A stretch of 64,000 bases of DNA from JACCXG01 sp963717745 (GTDB lineage: Bacteria; Acidobacteriota; Vicinamibacteria; Vicinamibacterales; 2-12-FULL-66-21): the NCBI GenBank assembly GCA_963717745.1, contig CAVQXJ010000024.1, positions 186,001 to 250,000 on the forward strand, read 5' to 3'. Each line of letters starts with the position of its first letter. The stretch's first letter is position 1. Made by a program: the position numbers and the translations under genes. Under the pieces are notes generated by a model. It saw only the letters and a list, made by a program, of their open reading frames with translations, made no database searches and was not told the DNA's origin. Below are positions 19,848 through 28,816 of the stretch, piece by piece.

Positions 19848-22800
19848 TATTGCGGTATCTGCACGACCCTGAACGTCTGCGGCGCGCCGATCGCGGTCAC
19901 CGCCTCGCCGACTCGGCGTCCCAGCGTCGCGCGGTAGGTGCCGGGCGTCGACCAGGGCGCCTTGGGGTGGGCCGCCACGGCCGCCGCCCGCGCCCTGACC
20001 GCCGCGGCCGCCCGCGGGCGTTGCCGGCGGCTCGCCGCGCAGGTTCCACGCGACCCGGCGCAGCCCCGCGGTCTTGTTGATGTCCATCCGTCTGATCTGC
20101 CGGCCGCCGTCGTCGGTGATCGTCAACACGAGCGCGGCGTCGGCGGGCAGCGTTTCCTTGACGCTGTAGGTGAAGACCGCACCGAACGGCGGGTTGGGCG
20201 CGGCCCACAGGCCGGACAGCGGGCCGAGCCCCGCGGATCCGGCCGGCGAGAGCCCGAGCGGGTTGAACAGATAGGCGTCGCGCAGCGGGTAGAGCCGCGC
20301 GTCTTCGGCCAGCGACTGCCGGCGTGATCTCGCGAAGCGCGCTGTAGTCGTCCAGGATGTAGAAGCCGCGTCCGAACGTCGCGAGCACGAGGTCGGTCTC
20401 CCGCCGCTGGATGGTCATGTCGCGAACCTGGATCGGCGGCATGCCGCCGCTGAGCGGCGTCCACTGGCGGCCGGCGTCGACGCTGACGAACACCGCGAAC
20501 TCGGTCCCGACGAACAGCAGGTTGCCGTTGGCGTGATCCTGCACGATGGTCCACACGTCGTGCTTCTCCGGCAGGTTGCCGGTGATGTTGGTCCAGGTGC
20601 GGCCGCGGTCGCTGCTGCGGACCACGTACGGCTTGTAGTCGCCGCGCTGCCAGTTGTTGAGGGTGACGAAGACCGTGTCGGCATCGCGCGGCGAGGCGAA
20701 CACGTCGCTGACGTAGGTCCACTTCGGCACGCCGGGAAAGTCTTCCACCTTCCGCCAGTTCTTCCCGCCGTCATCCGTGATCTGCAGCAGGCCGTCGTCG
20801 GTGCCGGCATAGACCAGGCCTTCGAGCAGCGGCGACTCGTCCAGGCTCACGACATTGCTGAGCGGCGTGGTCGACGTGTTGAGCGCGACCGAGTCACGCG
20901 GCCACACCTTGCCCATGATCGGGACGTTGAAGGCGTCGAGACTGCGTGAAAGGTCGGGGCTGATCCGCGTCCACGAATCGCCGCGATCGTCGGTGCGATA
21001 GACGTAGTTGCTGGCCCAATACAGCCGCCGCGGGTTGTGCGGGCTGATGATGTAGGGCGCGTCCCAGTTCACCCGATCGGCGACAGCACCAGGTCCACCC
21101 TGGCGCCCGCCGCGACCCTGTGGTGGCGGCTGCGGCGTGGCTGGCGGTGTGGCGGCAGCGGCCGCCGCCTGGCGCACCGCCGGCCGCTGCCGCACCCTGC
21201 GTCTGTCCGCCGCGCCCCTGCACGCCGGCCGGCCCCTGCGCGGGTCCGCCGGCCGGGCCTCCCTGCGGCGCGCCCGGCATCTCGTCGTCGCCCCCGCCCC
21301 CGCGTCCGGTGCCGGCCTGCGGCGGCCGGATCGATCGCGACACACCGGTTCGCAGATCGAGCCGGACGATGCCGCCATTCTGAGACGAGGCGTAGACGAT
21401 GTTGGGATCGTCCGGATCGTTTCTCGACTGGAACCCGTCGCCGCCGTTGACGATGTACCAGTCGCTGGTGCGGACGCCGAGACGGCTCAGCGAGCGCGAA
21501 GGACCGCAGAACGAGAAGTTGTCCTGCGTGCCGCCGCAGACGTTGTAGAACGGCTTCGCGTTGTCCGTCGACAGGCGGTAGAACTGCGTGACCGGCAGGT
21601 TCGCGAAGAAGCGCCAGGTCTTTCCCTCGTCGTACGATCTCGTAGAGTCCGCCGTCGTTGCCGAGCAGCAGGTGGTTGCGGTCGGAGGGATCGAACTCGA
21701 GCGCGTGGTGGTCGACGTGCACTCCCGGTGCTCTCGATGTTGGTCTGGTGCCAGGTCCTGCCGCCGTCGGTGCTGCGTTCCAGATTGACGTTGATCGACC
21801 ACAGGGTGTCTGGCCGGTACGGATCGGCGTAGACCTCGTGGTAATACTGCGCGCCGCCGCCGCGATAGCAGTCGTCCGTCGTCTGCTGCGGCGGCCCGGG
21901 TTGCGCGGCGCTGCTGTTCCTCGTCTTCTTCTGGTTCTGCTTCCGCAGGCTCGGGGACAGGTTCCTCCGCTTCGGGCCTGGCGGATGGAACGCCAGCCAC
22001 GACTGATGGCTCCCGCGCGGGCTCGGGACTCGTGGTGCGGGTCGGGCCGCCGAGCGGCCGGCACGGTTCGGGCGGAGGCGCGGCTGGGCCGCCACGGCCG
22101 AATCCTCCTCGCCCGGCGGCCGGTGTCATCCGGCCGATGCGTCTCCACGAGCTCCCGCCATCCTCCGAACGAAAGAACCCCGACTCGGGACGTTTGGCGT
22201 CGATCAGCGCGAATACGGTCGAGCTCTTCCTTGGATCGATGGCGAGGCCGGCGCGGCCCATGTCGCCGGCCGGCAGACCGCGGGTGAGCCTGGTCCAGGT
22301 CTTCCCGGCGTTGGTCGACTTGTAGATGCCCCCTTCGGGACCGCCGCCGACCATCTGGCCGACCGCCCGCCGGCGCTGATACGCCGACGCGAAGATGACG
22401 TCGGGATCCCGGGGGTCGAAGATGATGTCGCTGATGCCGGTATCGGCGCTGATGGTGAGGACGGCCGTCCAGCTCTCGCCGCCATCGGTCGTCTTGTAGA
22501 GACCGCGCTCACCGCCGGGCGAGAACAGCGGCCCCTGCGCCGCGACGTAGACCACGCTGGTCCGGCGCGGATCGATCAGGATCTTGCCGATGTGCTCGGA
22601 GGCCTGTAGGCCGACCCGTTTCCAGGTCTTGCCGGCGTCGGTGGACTTGTAGACGCCATCGCCGAAATGGGCGCTGCGCTGGCTGGTGTTCTCGCCGGTG
22701 CCCAGCCACACGATGTTGCTGTCGCGCGGGTCGACGACCACGCAGCAGAGCGTGAACGCGCCGCCGCTGTCGAAGATCGGGGAAAAGGTGATGCCGCGGT

Positions 22801-23029
22801 TCTCGGTCTTCCACAACCCGCCGAAGGCGCTCGCCACGTACCAGACACTGGGGTTGCGGGGGTCGATCTCGATATCCTGGATGCGGCCGGTGGTCAGGGT
22901 GGGGCCGATGCTGCGGAACTCAAGGCCCTTCAGTGAGTTGGCGGTGATCGCGGGAGGGTCCTGCGCCCCGATCAGGACCACCGACGCCACACCGGCGGCA
23001 ACCGCGAGCGACAGGATTCGTCTCGTCAT
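19848..23029 (-). pseudogene. BNR/VPS10-like secreted beta-propeller protein, about six frameshifts
   Basis: This paralogue of the previous gene has the leader MTRRILSLAVAAGVASVVLI. A long intact N-terminal half follows with BNR loops (LWKTENRGITFS, VYKSTDAGKTWKRVG, LYKTTDGGESWTAV, IYKSTNAGKTWTRL). After about 22,080 the frame changes repeatedly. Family sequence continues as YRGGGAQYYHEVYADPYRPD, HHALEFDPSDRNHLLLGNDG, YIVNGGDGFQSRNDPDDPNI, NWDAPYIISPHNPRRLYWAS, FATFGRGFYILDDYS-like text, and finally TYRATLGRRVGEAVTAIG up to a TAA at 19848. A low-complexity GGP/GRGG stretch lies near 21,100-21,300. These are usually predicted as secreted peptidase- or glycosidase-like propellers; no catalytic residue can be assigned. 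Confidence 0.75.
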
Positions 23030-23098
23030 GGGCAGATCACTCCGAAGAAAGCGGCAATTCTCTCATGTGACCTGGACGCCGGGACACCGGCGCGTATC

Positions 23099-25522
23099 TT
23101 GCGTCCCGGATCGGCGTGCGACTTCCCCCCATTCCTGCGCGGAGAACGGAAGATCCTGGCCGGCCGGCCGGTTCTCCTCACGACGCTCATTGCGACGCTG
23201 GCGATCACGGCATTTTTTACCGCCGGTGTCGCCGCATGGTTCAGCTACGAGATCACCGCCGGCCTGCCGCGCCGGGACGCGATCAACGGCCTGGGCGACA
23301 TGGCCCAGTCGACCACGCTCTTCGACGTCCACGACAAGGCGGCCTTCACGATTTTCAAGGAGCAGCGCATCGAGCTGCCCTTGGAGAAGATGTCGCCGAA
23401 CCTGATCAAGGCGGTGATTTCGGTCGAGGATCAGCGGTTCTTCGAGCACGGCGGCGTGGATGCGATCCGTGTCGCGGGGGCGGTGGTCCGCAATCTCGAA
23501 GCGGGCCGGCGCGCCGAGGGTGGCAGCACCATCACTCAGCAGCTGGCACGGCAGAGCTTCCTGTCGCGTGACAAGACCTACCGCCGCAAGTTCAAGGAGA
23601 TCATCCTCGCCAGCTACATCGAAGGGGAGTTCAAGAAGAACGAGATCCTGGAGATGTATCTGAACAAGGTCTACCTCGGGGACGGACTCTACGGCGTCGA
23701 GGCCGCGGCGCGCGGCTATCTCGGAAAGAGCGCCGCCGACCTGACCGTGGACGAGGCGGCGCTGCTCGCCGGGCTGATCCAGTCTCCTTCGGCCTACGCG
23801 CCGAGCGGCAACCTCGATCGCGCGGTCGCACGCCGCGCCATCGTGCTGCAGACGATGGTGTCGTCGGGCGCGATCGACCCCGCCACCGCGGAGCGGGCGA
23901 AGCGGGCGCCGGTGAAGCTGGTGAACGGGCTCGAGGTCAACGAGAGCTCGGGCCTGTATTTCAAGGAAGCGGTCCGCCGCGAGCTGGTCGACCGATTTGG
24001 GTGGCCGCGGGTGTCGGAGGGGGGACTGAAGGTCTACACCACGCTCGACACCGAGCTGCAGCGGTCCGCGGAAGCGCTGGTCGAGAAGAGCCTGCAGGAG
24101 ATCGAGGGGCGGAAAGGGTTCACCTACCCGCCGCGCGCCAAGGTCGCCCGGATGAAAGAGGGTGAGGCCCCCGATTATCTGCAGGGCGCGCTGGTGGCGC
24201 TCGATCCGGAGACCGGGTACGTGCGCGCGTTGGTCGGCGGGCGTGACTTCACCGAAAGCCGGTTCAACCGGGCGATTCAGGCGAAGCGCCAGGCCGGGTC
24301 GGCGTTCAAGCCCTTCGTGTACGCGGCGGCGATCGAGTCCGGACAGTCCCCGGCCTCGCTCATCACCCGCCTGAACGATCCGATCCTGACGCTGCAGGGC
24401 GAGTGGCTTCCGGAGGACGAGCACAGCGACGATGCGGCGTCGATGACCCTGCGGACGGCGCTGCGGACCTCGAGCAATCGGGCGGCGGTGCAGTTGTTGA
24501 ACACGGTCGGCATTCCCCGGGCGGTCGACTACGCCCAGAAGCTCAATGTCGGCACGCCGCCGAGCGTGCCTTCGCTCGCCCTTGGCGCGAGCGAGGTCAC
24601 GCTCAGCGCGCTCACGGCCGCCTACGGTGCGTTCGCCAACGGCGGGATCGTCCGGCGCCCGGTGCTGGTCCGCCGCGTGGAGGACAGCGACGGCAACGTC
24701 CTGTACAACGAGCCGGGGAAGGCGGATCGGGCGGTCAGCGAATCGACCGCGTTCCTGATGGCGAGCATGCTGGCCGACGTGATCAATGCCGGCACCGCGT
24801 ATCGCGCCCGGCAGAGCGGGTTCATGCTGCCCGCCGCCGGCAAGACCGGCACCACCAACGACTACCACGACGCGTGGTTCGTCGGGTTCACGCCCAAGCT
24901 GGTGACCGGCGTGTGGATTGGCTTCGATCAGCCCAAGACGATCATCCGGAACGGCTATGCGGGAGAGGTGGCGGTGCCGTTGTGGGCCGGCTTCATGAAG
25001 GCGGCGACCCGCGGCGACAAGCCGGAATGGCTCGCCAAGCCGGCGTCGGTGACCACCGCGAACGTGTGCCGCATCTCCGGGAAGCTGCCAAACGGCGGTT
25101 GCGATCACGTCGAAGTAGTCAATCGCGACGGCGCGATCGAGACGCGGTCGATGATCTACACCGAATACTTCGTCAAGGGCACGCAGCCGACCGACCTGTG
25201 TCCGCTGCACGAACAGCGGTCGTTCATGGACGCGATCGCCGGGGTGTTCGGCAAACAAACCGGGCCGCCGCCGCTGCCGGCCGACGCCACCGGCCTGCCG
25301 ATGCCGACCGCGCCCACGAGCACGACTGGCAGCCCGGCACCGCCCGGCGCCGCGGCGCCGGCCCCGGGCAGCGCGGAGGAGGCGCCGGCTCCGAAAAAGC
25401 GCGGCTTCTGGTCGCGCATCTTCGGCGGCGGCGACAAGAACCAGAGCGAGGAAGACCGCCGGAAGGAAGAGGAGCGCAAACGGAAGGAGGAGGAACGGAA
25501 GAAACGGCCCGGCGGCGGATGA
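23099..25522 (+). CDS. Class A penicillin-binding protein (transglycosylase/transpeptidase)
   Basis: This bifunctional peptidoglycan synthase has 807 residues from a TTG at 23099. A single TM lies near residues 25-48 (VLLTTLIATLAITAFFTAGV). The GT51 domain shows EDQRFFEHGGVD, GGSTITQQLARQ and the RRKFKEI region. The transpeptidase has the active-site Ser in GSAFKPF, the second motif TSSNRA and KTGTTNDYHDAWFVG. The tail is proline-rich and ends in a charged EEERKRKEEERKKR segment. It faces the minus-strand BNR gene across 69 bases and is followed at 69 bases by holB. Which PBP1 subtype it is cannot be decided here. Confidence 0.95.
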   Translation: MRPGSACDFPPFLRGERKILAGRPVLLTTLIATLAITAFFTAGVAAWFSYEITAGLPRRDAINGLGDMAQSTTLFDVHDKAAFTIFKEQRIELPLEKMSPNLIKAVISVEDQRFFEHGGVDAIRVAGAVVRNLEAGRRAEGGSTITQQLARQSFLSRDKTYRRKFKEIILASYIEGEFKKNEILEMYLNKVYLGDGLYGVEAAARGYLGKSAADLTVDEAALLAGLIQSPSAYAPSGNLDRAVARRAIVLQTMVSSGAIDPATAERAKRAPVKLVNGLEVNESSGLYFKEAVRRELVDRFGWPRVSEGGLKVYTTLDTELQRSAEALVEKSLQEIEGRKGFTYPPRAKVARMKEGEAPDYLQGALVALDPETGYVRALVGGRDFTESRFNRAIQAKRQAGSAFKPFVYAAAIESGQSPASLITRLNDPILTLQGEWLPEDEHSDDAASMTLRTALRTSSNRAAVQLLNTVGIPRAVDYAQKLNVGTPPSVPSLALGASEVTLSALTAAYGAFANGGIVRRPVLVRRVEDSDGNVLYNEPGKADRAVSESTAFLMASMLADVINAGTAYRARQSGFMLPAAGKTGTTNDYHDAWFVGFTPKLVTGVWIGFDQPKTIIRNGYAGEVAVPLWAGFMKAATRGDKPEWLAKPASVTTANVCRISGKLPNGGCDHVEVVNRDGAIETRSMIYTEYFVKGTQPTDLCPLHEQRSFMDAIAGVFGKQTGPPPLPADATGLPMPTAPTSTTGSPAPPGAAAPAPGSAEEAPAPKKRGFWSRIFGGGDKNQSEEDRRKEEERKRKEEERKKRPGGG

Positions 25523-25591
25523 TACGATGCCCCAAGCCCCCGCCTTCGCTCGTTTCCTGACGCTGCCGAGGCTACGGCGGACAAGCCGACC

Positions 25592-26596
25592 ATGCCATTC
25601 CGTGACCTCGCCGGGCACCGCCGTCTCCTCGACCTGACGGCCCGCGCGGCGGCCCGTGGATCTCTGCCACCCAGCCTCATCTTCGCGGGACCCGACGGGA
25701 TCGGGAAGCGACGCGCCGCGGTGTCACTGGCGCAGTTGTTCAACTGTCTGAGCCCGGTCGCCGACGCCCCCGATCTCGCGCCCGATGCGTGCGGACACTG
25801 CACGGTCTGCCGGCGCATCGCCCGCGGCGTGCACGCCGACGTCCTGGTGATCGAGCCGGGCGACAGCGGCTCGATCAAAGTCGATCAGGCGCGTGCGGCG
25901 ATCGAGCGCAGCGCGTATCGGCCGTTCGAAGGGCGCCGACGAGTCGTGATCGTGAACGAGGCCGACGCGATGGAACTGTCGGCGCAGAACGCGCTGCTGA
26001 AGACGCTGGAAGAGCCGCCCGCGGCATCCACCTTCGTGCTGGTCACCAGCCGGCCGGATCTGCTGCTGCCGACGGTGCGTTCGCGGTGCCAGCGGGTGCG
26101 GTTCACGGCGCTCGGTCCGGCGGACATCGCGACCGTCCTGATGCGCGATCACGGATTCTCGGAGAAGGACGCGCACGCCGCCGCGGCCCTGGCCGAAGGG
26201 AGTATCGGCCGCGCGCTCGAGGGGGACACCGAGGCTTACGCCGACGCCCGCGATGCCGCGGTCGCGATGCTGGGCGCCGTCGCCCAGGCGTCGAATCCGG
26301 CGCAGCGCCTGGCGGCCGCCAAGGCGCTGGGGCGCGACAAGGTCGATCGGGATGAGCTGGGCCGTCGGCTGCGGCTGGTCTCGTCGGTGCTGCGCGATCT
26401 CGGCGTGCTCGATGCGCGTGCCGACGAGCGTTCGCTGGCGCACGGCGACTTGAAGCCGGATCTCCAGCGGCTGCTGCCGTCGTTCGCCGCGGAGCGCACG
26501 GTTCGGGCGTTCGCCGTGGTCGATCAGGCCCTGTCGGCGCTCGATCGCAATGCCAGCCCGAAAATCGTCGCCGACTGGCTCGCGTTTCAGGTGTAG
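25592..26596 (+). CDS. holB: DNA polymerase III delta-prime subunit
   Basis: This 334-residue clamp-loader subunit has a P-loop-like GPDGIGKRRAA, the zinc-binding cysteines CGHCTVC, ADAMELSAQNALLKTLEEPP and an SRC motif in PTVRSRCQRV. These are all in the order expected for the AAA+ module of HolB, which together with delta and tau/gamma loads the beta clamp. It is followed by ricT, a common neighbour of holB. The stop at 26596 touches a 10-bp inverted repeat that opens the composite repeat region. Confidence 0.93.
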   Translation: MPFRDLAGHRRLLDLTARAAARGSLPPSLIFAGPDGIGKRRAAVSLAQLFNCLSPVADAPDLAPDACGHCTVCRRIARGVHADVLVIEPGDSGSIKVDQARAAIERSAYRPFEGRRRVVIVNEADAMELSAQNALLKTLEEPPAASTFVLVTSRPDLLLPTVRSRCQRVRFTALGPADIATVLMRDHGFSEKDAHAAAALAEGSIGRALEGDTEAYADARDAAVAMLGAVAQASNPAQRLAAAKALGRDKVDRDELGRRLRLVSSVLRDLGVLDARADERSLAHGDLKPDLQRLLPSFAAERTVRAFAVVDQALSALDRNASPKIVADWLAFQV

Positions 26597-26806
26597 GGAC
26601 TTCCGGAGCTGACAGGTTGACGGAAGTCCCGCGGGTCAAGGGAGAAGGCACAAGGGAAAAGGGAGAACGCCCTTGAATCTTGCCGGTGCCACGGTCTCAG
26701 CAGCCGGCTGAAGGCGGAAGCCACGCCGGACCGCCCAGCAGCCGGACAATTAACAGCCTACAATCAACTCTTGTGGCTTCCGCCTTTAGGCGGAAGATTA
26801 TCCACA
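26596..26806. repeat. Family III composite repeat region upstream of ricT
   Basis: Several elements are packed here. GGGACTTCCG (26596-26605) pairs with CGGAAGTCCC (26621-26630). A purine-rich block AAGGGAGAAGGCACAAGGG..GGGAGAACGC (about 26637-26670) recurs almost exactly at 28748-28782. CTGAAGGCGGAAGCC (26708-26722) recurs at 28789-28803. GGCGGAAGCCAC (26711-26722) can pair with GTGGCTTCCGCC (26773-26784), which can instead pair with the adjacent GGCGGAAG (26789-26796). A perfect DnaA-box consensus TTATCCACA lies at 26798-26806. No gene is visible. Confidence 0.7.
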
Positions 26807-26836
26807 GGTGTGGCGTCCGCCTTCGCAAAGGCACCC

Positions 26837-27652
26837 ATGAGCTCCGGTCCGGCACGGCCATTCGTCAGCGTCAAGTTCACGCCGCCCGGGCGGACCTACA
26901 GCTTTCTCCTGCCGGAATTCGATCTCGACGGCGCCGGGCAACGCGCGCCGCACGTGCCACCGATCCATGGGGAGCAGGTCGTGGTCGAGACGGCCGATGG
27001 TCCGGCGCTGGCCACGGTCACGCGCGGCGTGCCCGCGGTCGCGGTGCACCGCTCGCCGGCCGCGGACTCGCCGGCCCGCTTCGTCCGGCGTGCCTCGCAG
27101 GAGGACGTGATCGCGCGGCTGAAGCACGAGCAGCGGGAGAAGGACGCGCACCGGGTCTGCCTGCTGAAAATCCGGGAACGCGGTCTGGACATGAAGCTGA
27201 CCCGCGTCGAACAGCTGTTCGATGGCTCGCGGCTGATCTTCTACTACACCGCCGAGGGCCGGGTGGACTTCCGGGAGCTGGTCCGCGATCTGGCGGCGCA
27301 CTTCCGCACCCGCATCGAGATGCGCCAGATCGGGGTCAGAGACGAAGCGCGGATGCTCGGCGGCTACGGCTCCTGCGGCCGCCCGCTCTGCTGCACCACC
27401 TGGCTTCAGTCCTTCGAGCCGGTGTCGATCAAGATGGCGAAGCAGCAGAACCTCAGCCTCAACCCGTCGAGGCTGTCCGGCATGTGCGGCCGGCTGAAGT
27501 GCTGTCTTCGCTACGAGCTCCCCAACGCCAAAGGGGTCGTGCACGGTGGCTGCGGCGAGGAAGGCGGCTGCGGCTCGTGCGACAACCCCACCGGGCCGTC
27601 AGGCGGCTGCGGGTCGTGCGGCTCGGGAGGGTGTGGGTCGTGTGGGAAGTGA
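26837..27652 (+). CDS. ricT: RicT/YaaT (PSP1-domain) protein with cysteine-rich tail
   Basis: This 271-residue protein carries the PSP1/RicT domain. The family's cysteine motifs GSCGRPLCCTTW and MCGRLKCCLRYE are intact, as are EQLFDGSRLIFYYTAEGRVD and DEARMLGGYG. In Bacillus, RicT with RicA and RicF carries Fe-S clusters and acts on RNase Y and mRNA maturation. The role here is by homology. The ATG at 26837 is preferred to the longer frame, whose first 22 codons lie in the repeat. The last 35 residues are a glycine/cysteine tail with repeated CGSC units, which I do not know from the standard family. holB lies upstream, and family I repeat copy c follows the stop directly. Confidence 0.9.
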   Translation: MSSGPARPFVSVKFTPPGRTYSFLLPEFDLDGAGQRAPHVPPIHGEQVVVETADGPALATVTRGVPAVAVHRSPAADSPARFVRRASQEDVIARLKHEQREKDAHRVCLLKIRERGLDMKLTRVEQLFDGSRLIFYYTAEGRVDFRELVRDLAAHFRTRIEMRQIGVRDEARMLGGYGSCGRPLCCTTWLQSFEPVSIKMAKQQNLSLNPSRLSGMCGRLKCCLRYELPNAKGVVHGGCGEEGGCGSCDNPTGPSGGCGSCGSGGCGSCGK

Positions 27653-27658
27653 GCTTTG

Positions 27659-27819
27659 TCAAATCCCAAATCCCAAATCCCAAGCTCCAACCACTCCCAA
27701 TCCCCAAATCCCAAACGGGATTGGAACTTGGGAAGTTGTTGGTAGTTGGCGGTTGGGAGTTGTTTGGGACTTGGAGGTTGGGAGTGGTTGGAGCTTGGAG
27801 CTTGGGATTTGGGATTTGA
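27659..27819. repeat. Family I inverted repeat, copy c
   Basis: This third copy lies between the ricT stop and pdxA. The left arm starts TCAAATCCCAAATCCCAA at 27659. The right arm ends GCTTGGGATTTGGGATTTGA at 27819. The turn is near 27715-27725. The outer 20-30 bases match copies a and b, and the inner words are shuffled. The right edge overlaps the pdxA N-terminus and contains its most likely TTG start. Confidence 0.88.
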
Positions 27820-28792
27820 TCTGAAGCCGCGCATTGGCATCACCGTGGGCGATCCCGCCGGGATCGGTCCGGAGATTGCGATCAAGGCGGCTTCGCATTC
27901 CGACATCCTCGCGATCTGTGAGCCGGTCCTGTATGGCCCGTCATCCGCCGCGGAGCTCGGACGGTTCGCGGTGGGGCAGGTGTCGGCTGATGCCGGGCAG
28001 AGCGCCTACGACACGATCGTGCGAGCGGTCGAGGATGCGCAGGCCGGCCGGATCGAGGCGATCGCCACCGCGCCGATCAACAAGGAAGCGTTCGCCGCGG
28101 CCGGAATCCCCTGGCGGGGCCACACCGAGCTCCTGGCGCATCTCACCGGCGCCCGGCGCGTCGCCATGATGTTCCACGCCGAGGAGCTGCGGGTGATCCT
28201 CGCGACGGTGCACATCGCGCTGGCGGAGGTCCCCCGAACGCTGACCGGCGAGCGTCTCGAATCGATCGTGATGCTGGCCGCCGCGGAGCTGCCGCAGTTC
28301 GGACTGCCGTCCCCCAGACTGGCGGTGGCCGGCTTGAACCCGCACGCCGGCGAACACGGCGTGATCGGCACCGAAGAGGAGGACGTGCTGCGCCCGGCGA
28401 TCGAGGCGTGCCGCCGCCGAGGAGTGGACGTGCAGGGACCGTTTCCGGCCGACACCATCTTCCTGCGGGCGATGAAGGGGGAGTTCGACGCGGTGATCGC
28501 GTGCTATCACGATCAGGGACTGATACCCATCAAGATGGTCGCGTTCGGACGCGCCGTCAACGTGACGATCGGCCTTCCGATCGTGCGGACGTCGGTGGAC
28601 CACGGGACCGCGTTCGACATCGCCGGCCGAGGCGTCGCCGATCCAGGAAGCCTGATCGAGGCGATCCGGCTGGCGGCTCGACTGGCGCCGGGGCGCCGGG
28701 GCGCCGGGATTCGTTCCGCCTTACAGGCTGATGAAAAACCCCGCGCGTCAAGGGAGAAGGCAGAAGGCAAAAGGGAGAACGCAACCCCCTGA
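27809..28792 (+). CDS. pdxA: 4-hydroxythreonine-4-phosphate dehydrogenase
   Basis: PdxA oxidises 4-phosphohydroxy-L-threonine in the DXP-dependent pyridoxal phosphate pathway. Its hallmarks are present: ITVGDPAGIGPEIAIKA, the metal-site histidines in GHTELLAHLTGA and TVHIALAEVP, GLNPHAGEHG, and CYHDQGLIPIKM. The first codons come from the family I repeat: the frame reads LGFDLKPRIGIT, and a TTG at 27809 is the nearest credible start. The last 20 residues (ADEKPRASREKAEGKRENAT) are encoded by the family III repeat, so both ends differ from the ancestral protein. Total about 327 residues, normal for the family. Confidence 0.9.
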   Translation: MGFDLKPRIGITVGDPAGIGPEIAIKAASHSDILAICEPVLYGPSSAAELGRFAVGQVSADAGQSAYDTIVRAVEDAQAGRIEAIATAPINKEAFAAAGIPWRGHTELLAHLTGARRVAMMFHAEELRVILATVHIALAEVPRTLTGERLESIVMLAAAELPQFGLPSPRLAVAGLNPHAGEHGVIGTEEEDVLRPAIEACRRRGVDVQGPFPADTIFLRAMKGEFDAVIACYHDQGLIPIKMVAFGRAVNVTIGLPIVRTSVDHGTAFDIAGRGVADPGSLIEAIRLAARLAPGRRGAGIRSALQADEKPRASREKAEGKRENATP

Positions 28793-28805
28793 AGGCGGAA
28801 GCCGG
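28742..28805. repeat. Family III repeat (purine-rich words), second copy
   Basis: CGCGTCAAGGGAGAAGGCAG and AAGGCAAAAGGGAGAACGC, then CTGAAGGCGGAAGCC, match the block at 26631-26722 in order. The spacing is shorter because the middle portion is missing. It overlaps the 3' end of pdxA, supplying that gene's last codons and its TGA stop, and ends 12 bases before smpB. Confidence 0.8.
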
Positions 28806-28816
28806 CAGACAGGACC

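Noticed and set aside
16461..23029. Programmed ribosomal frameshifting as explanation for the BNR/VPS10 genes
   Set aside because: There are too many breaks, in both directions, without slippery heptamers or a consistent downstream structure.
26798..26806. Replication origin suggested by a consensus DnaA box before ricT
   Set aside because: Only one box is seen, with no AT-rich unwinding region and no dnaA/dnaN/gidA neighbours.
1..28805. CRISPR arrays
   Set aside because: The tandem words are imperfect, lack regular unique spacers of constant length, and no cas gene is present.
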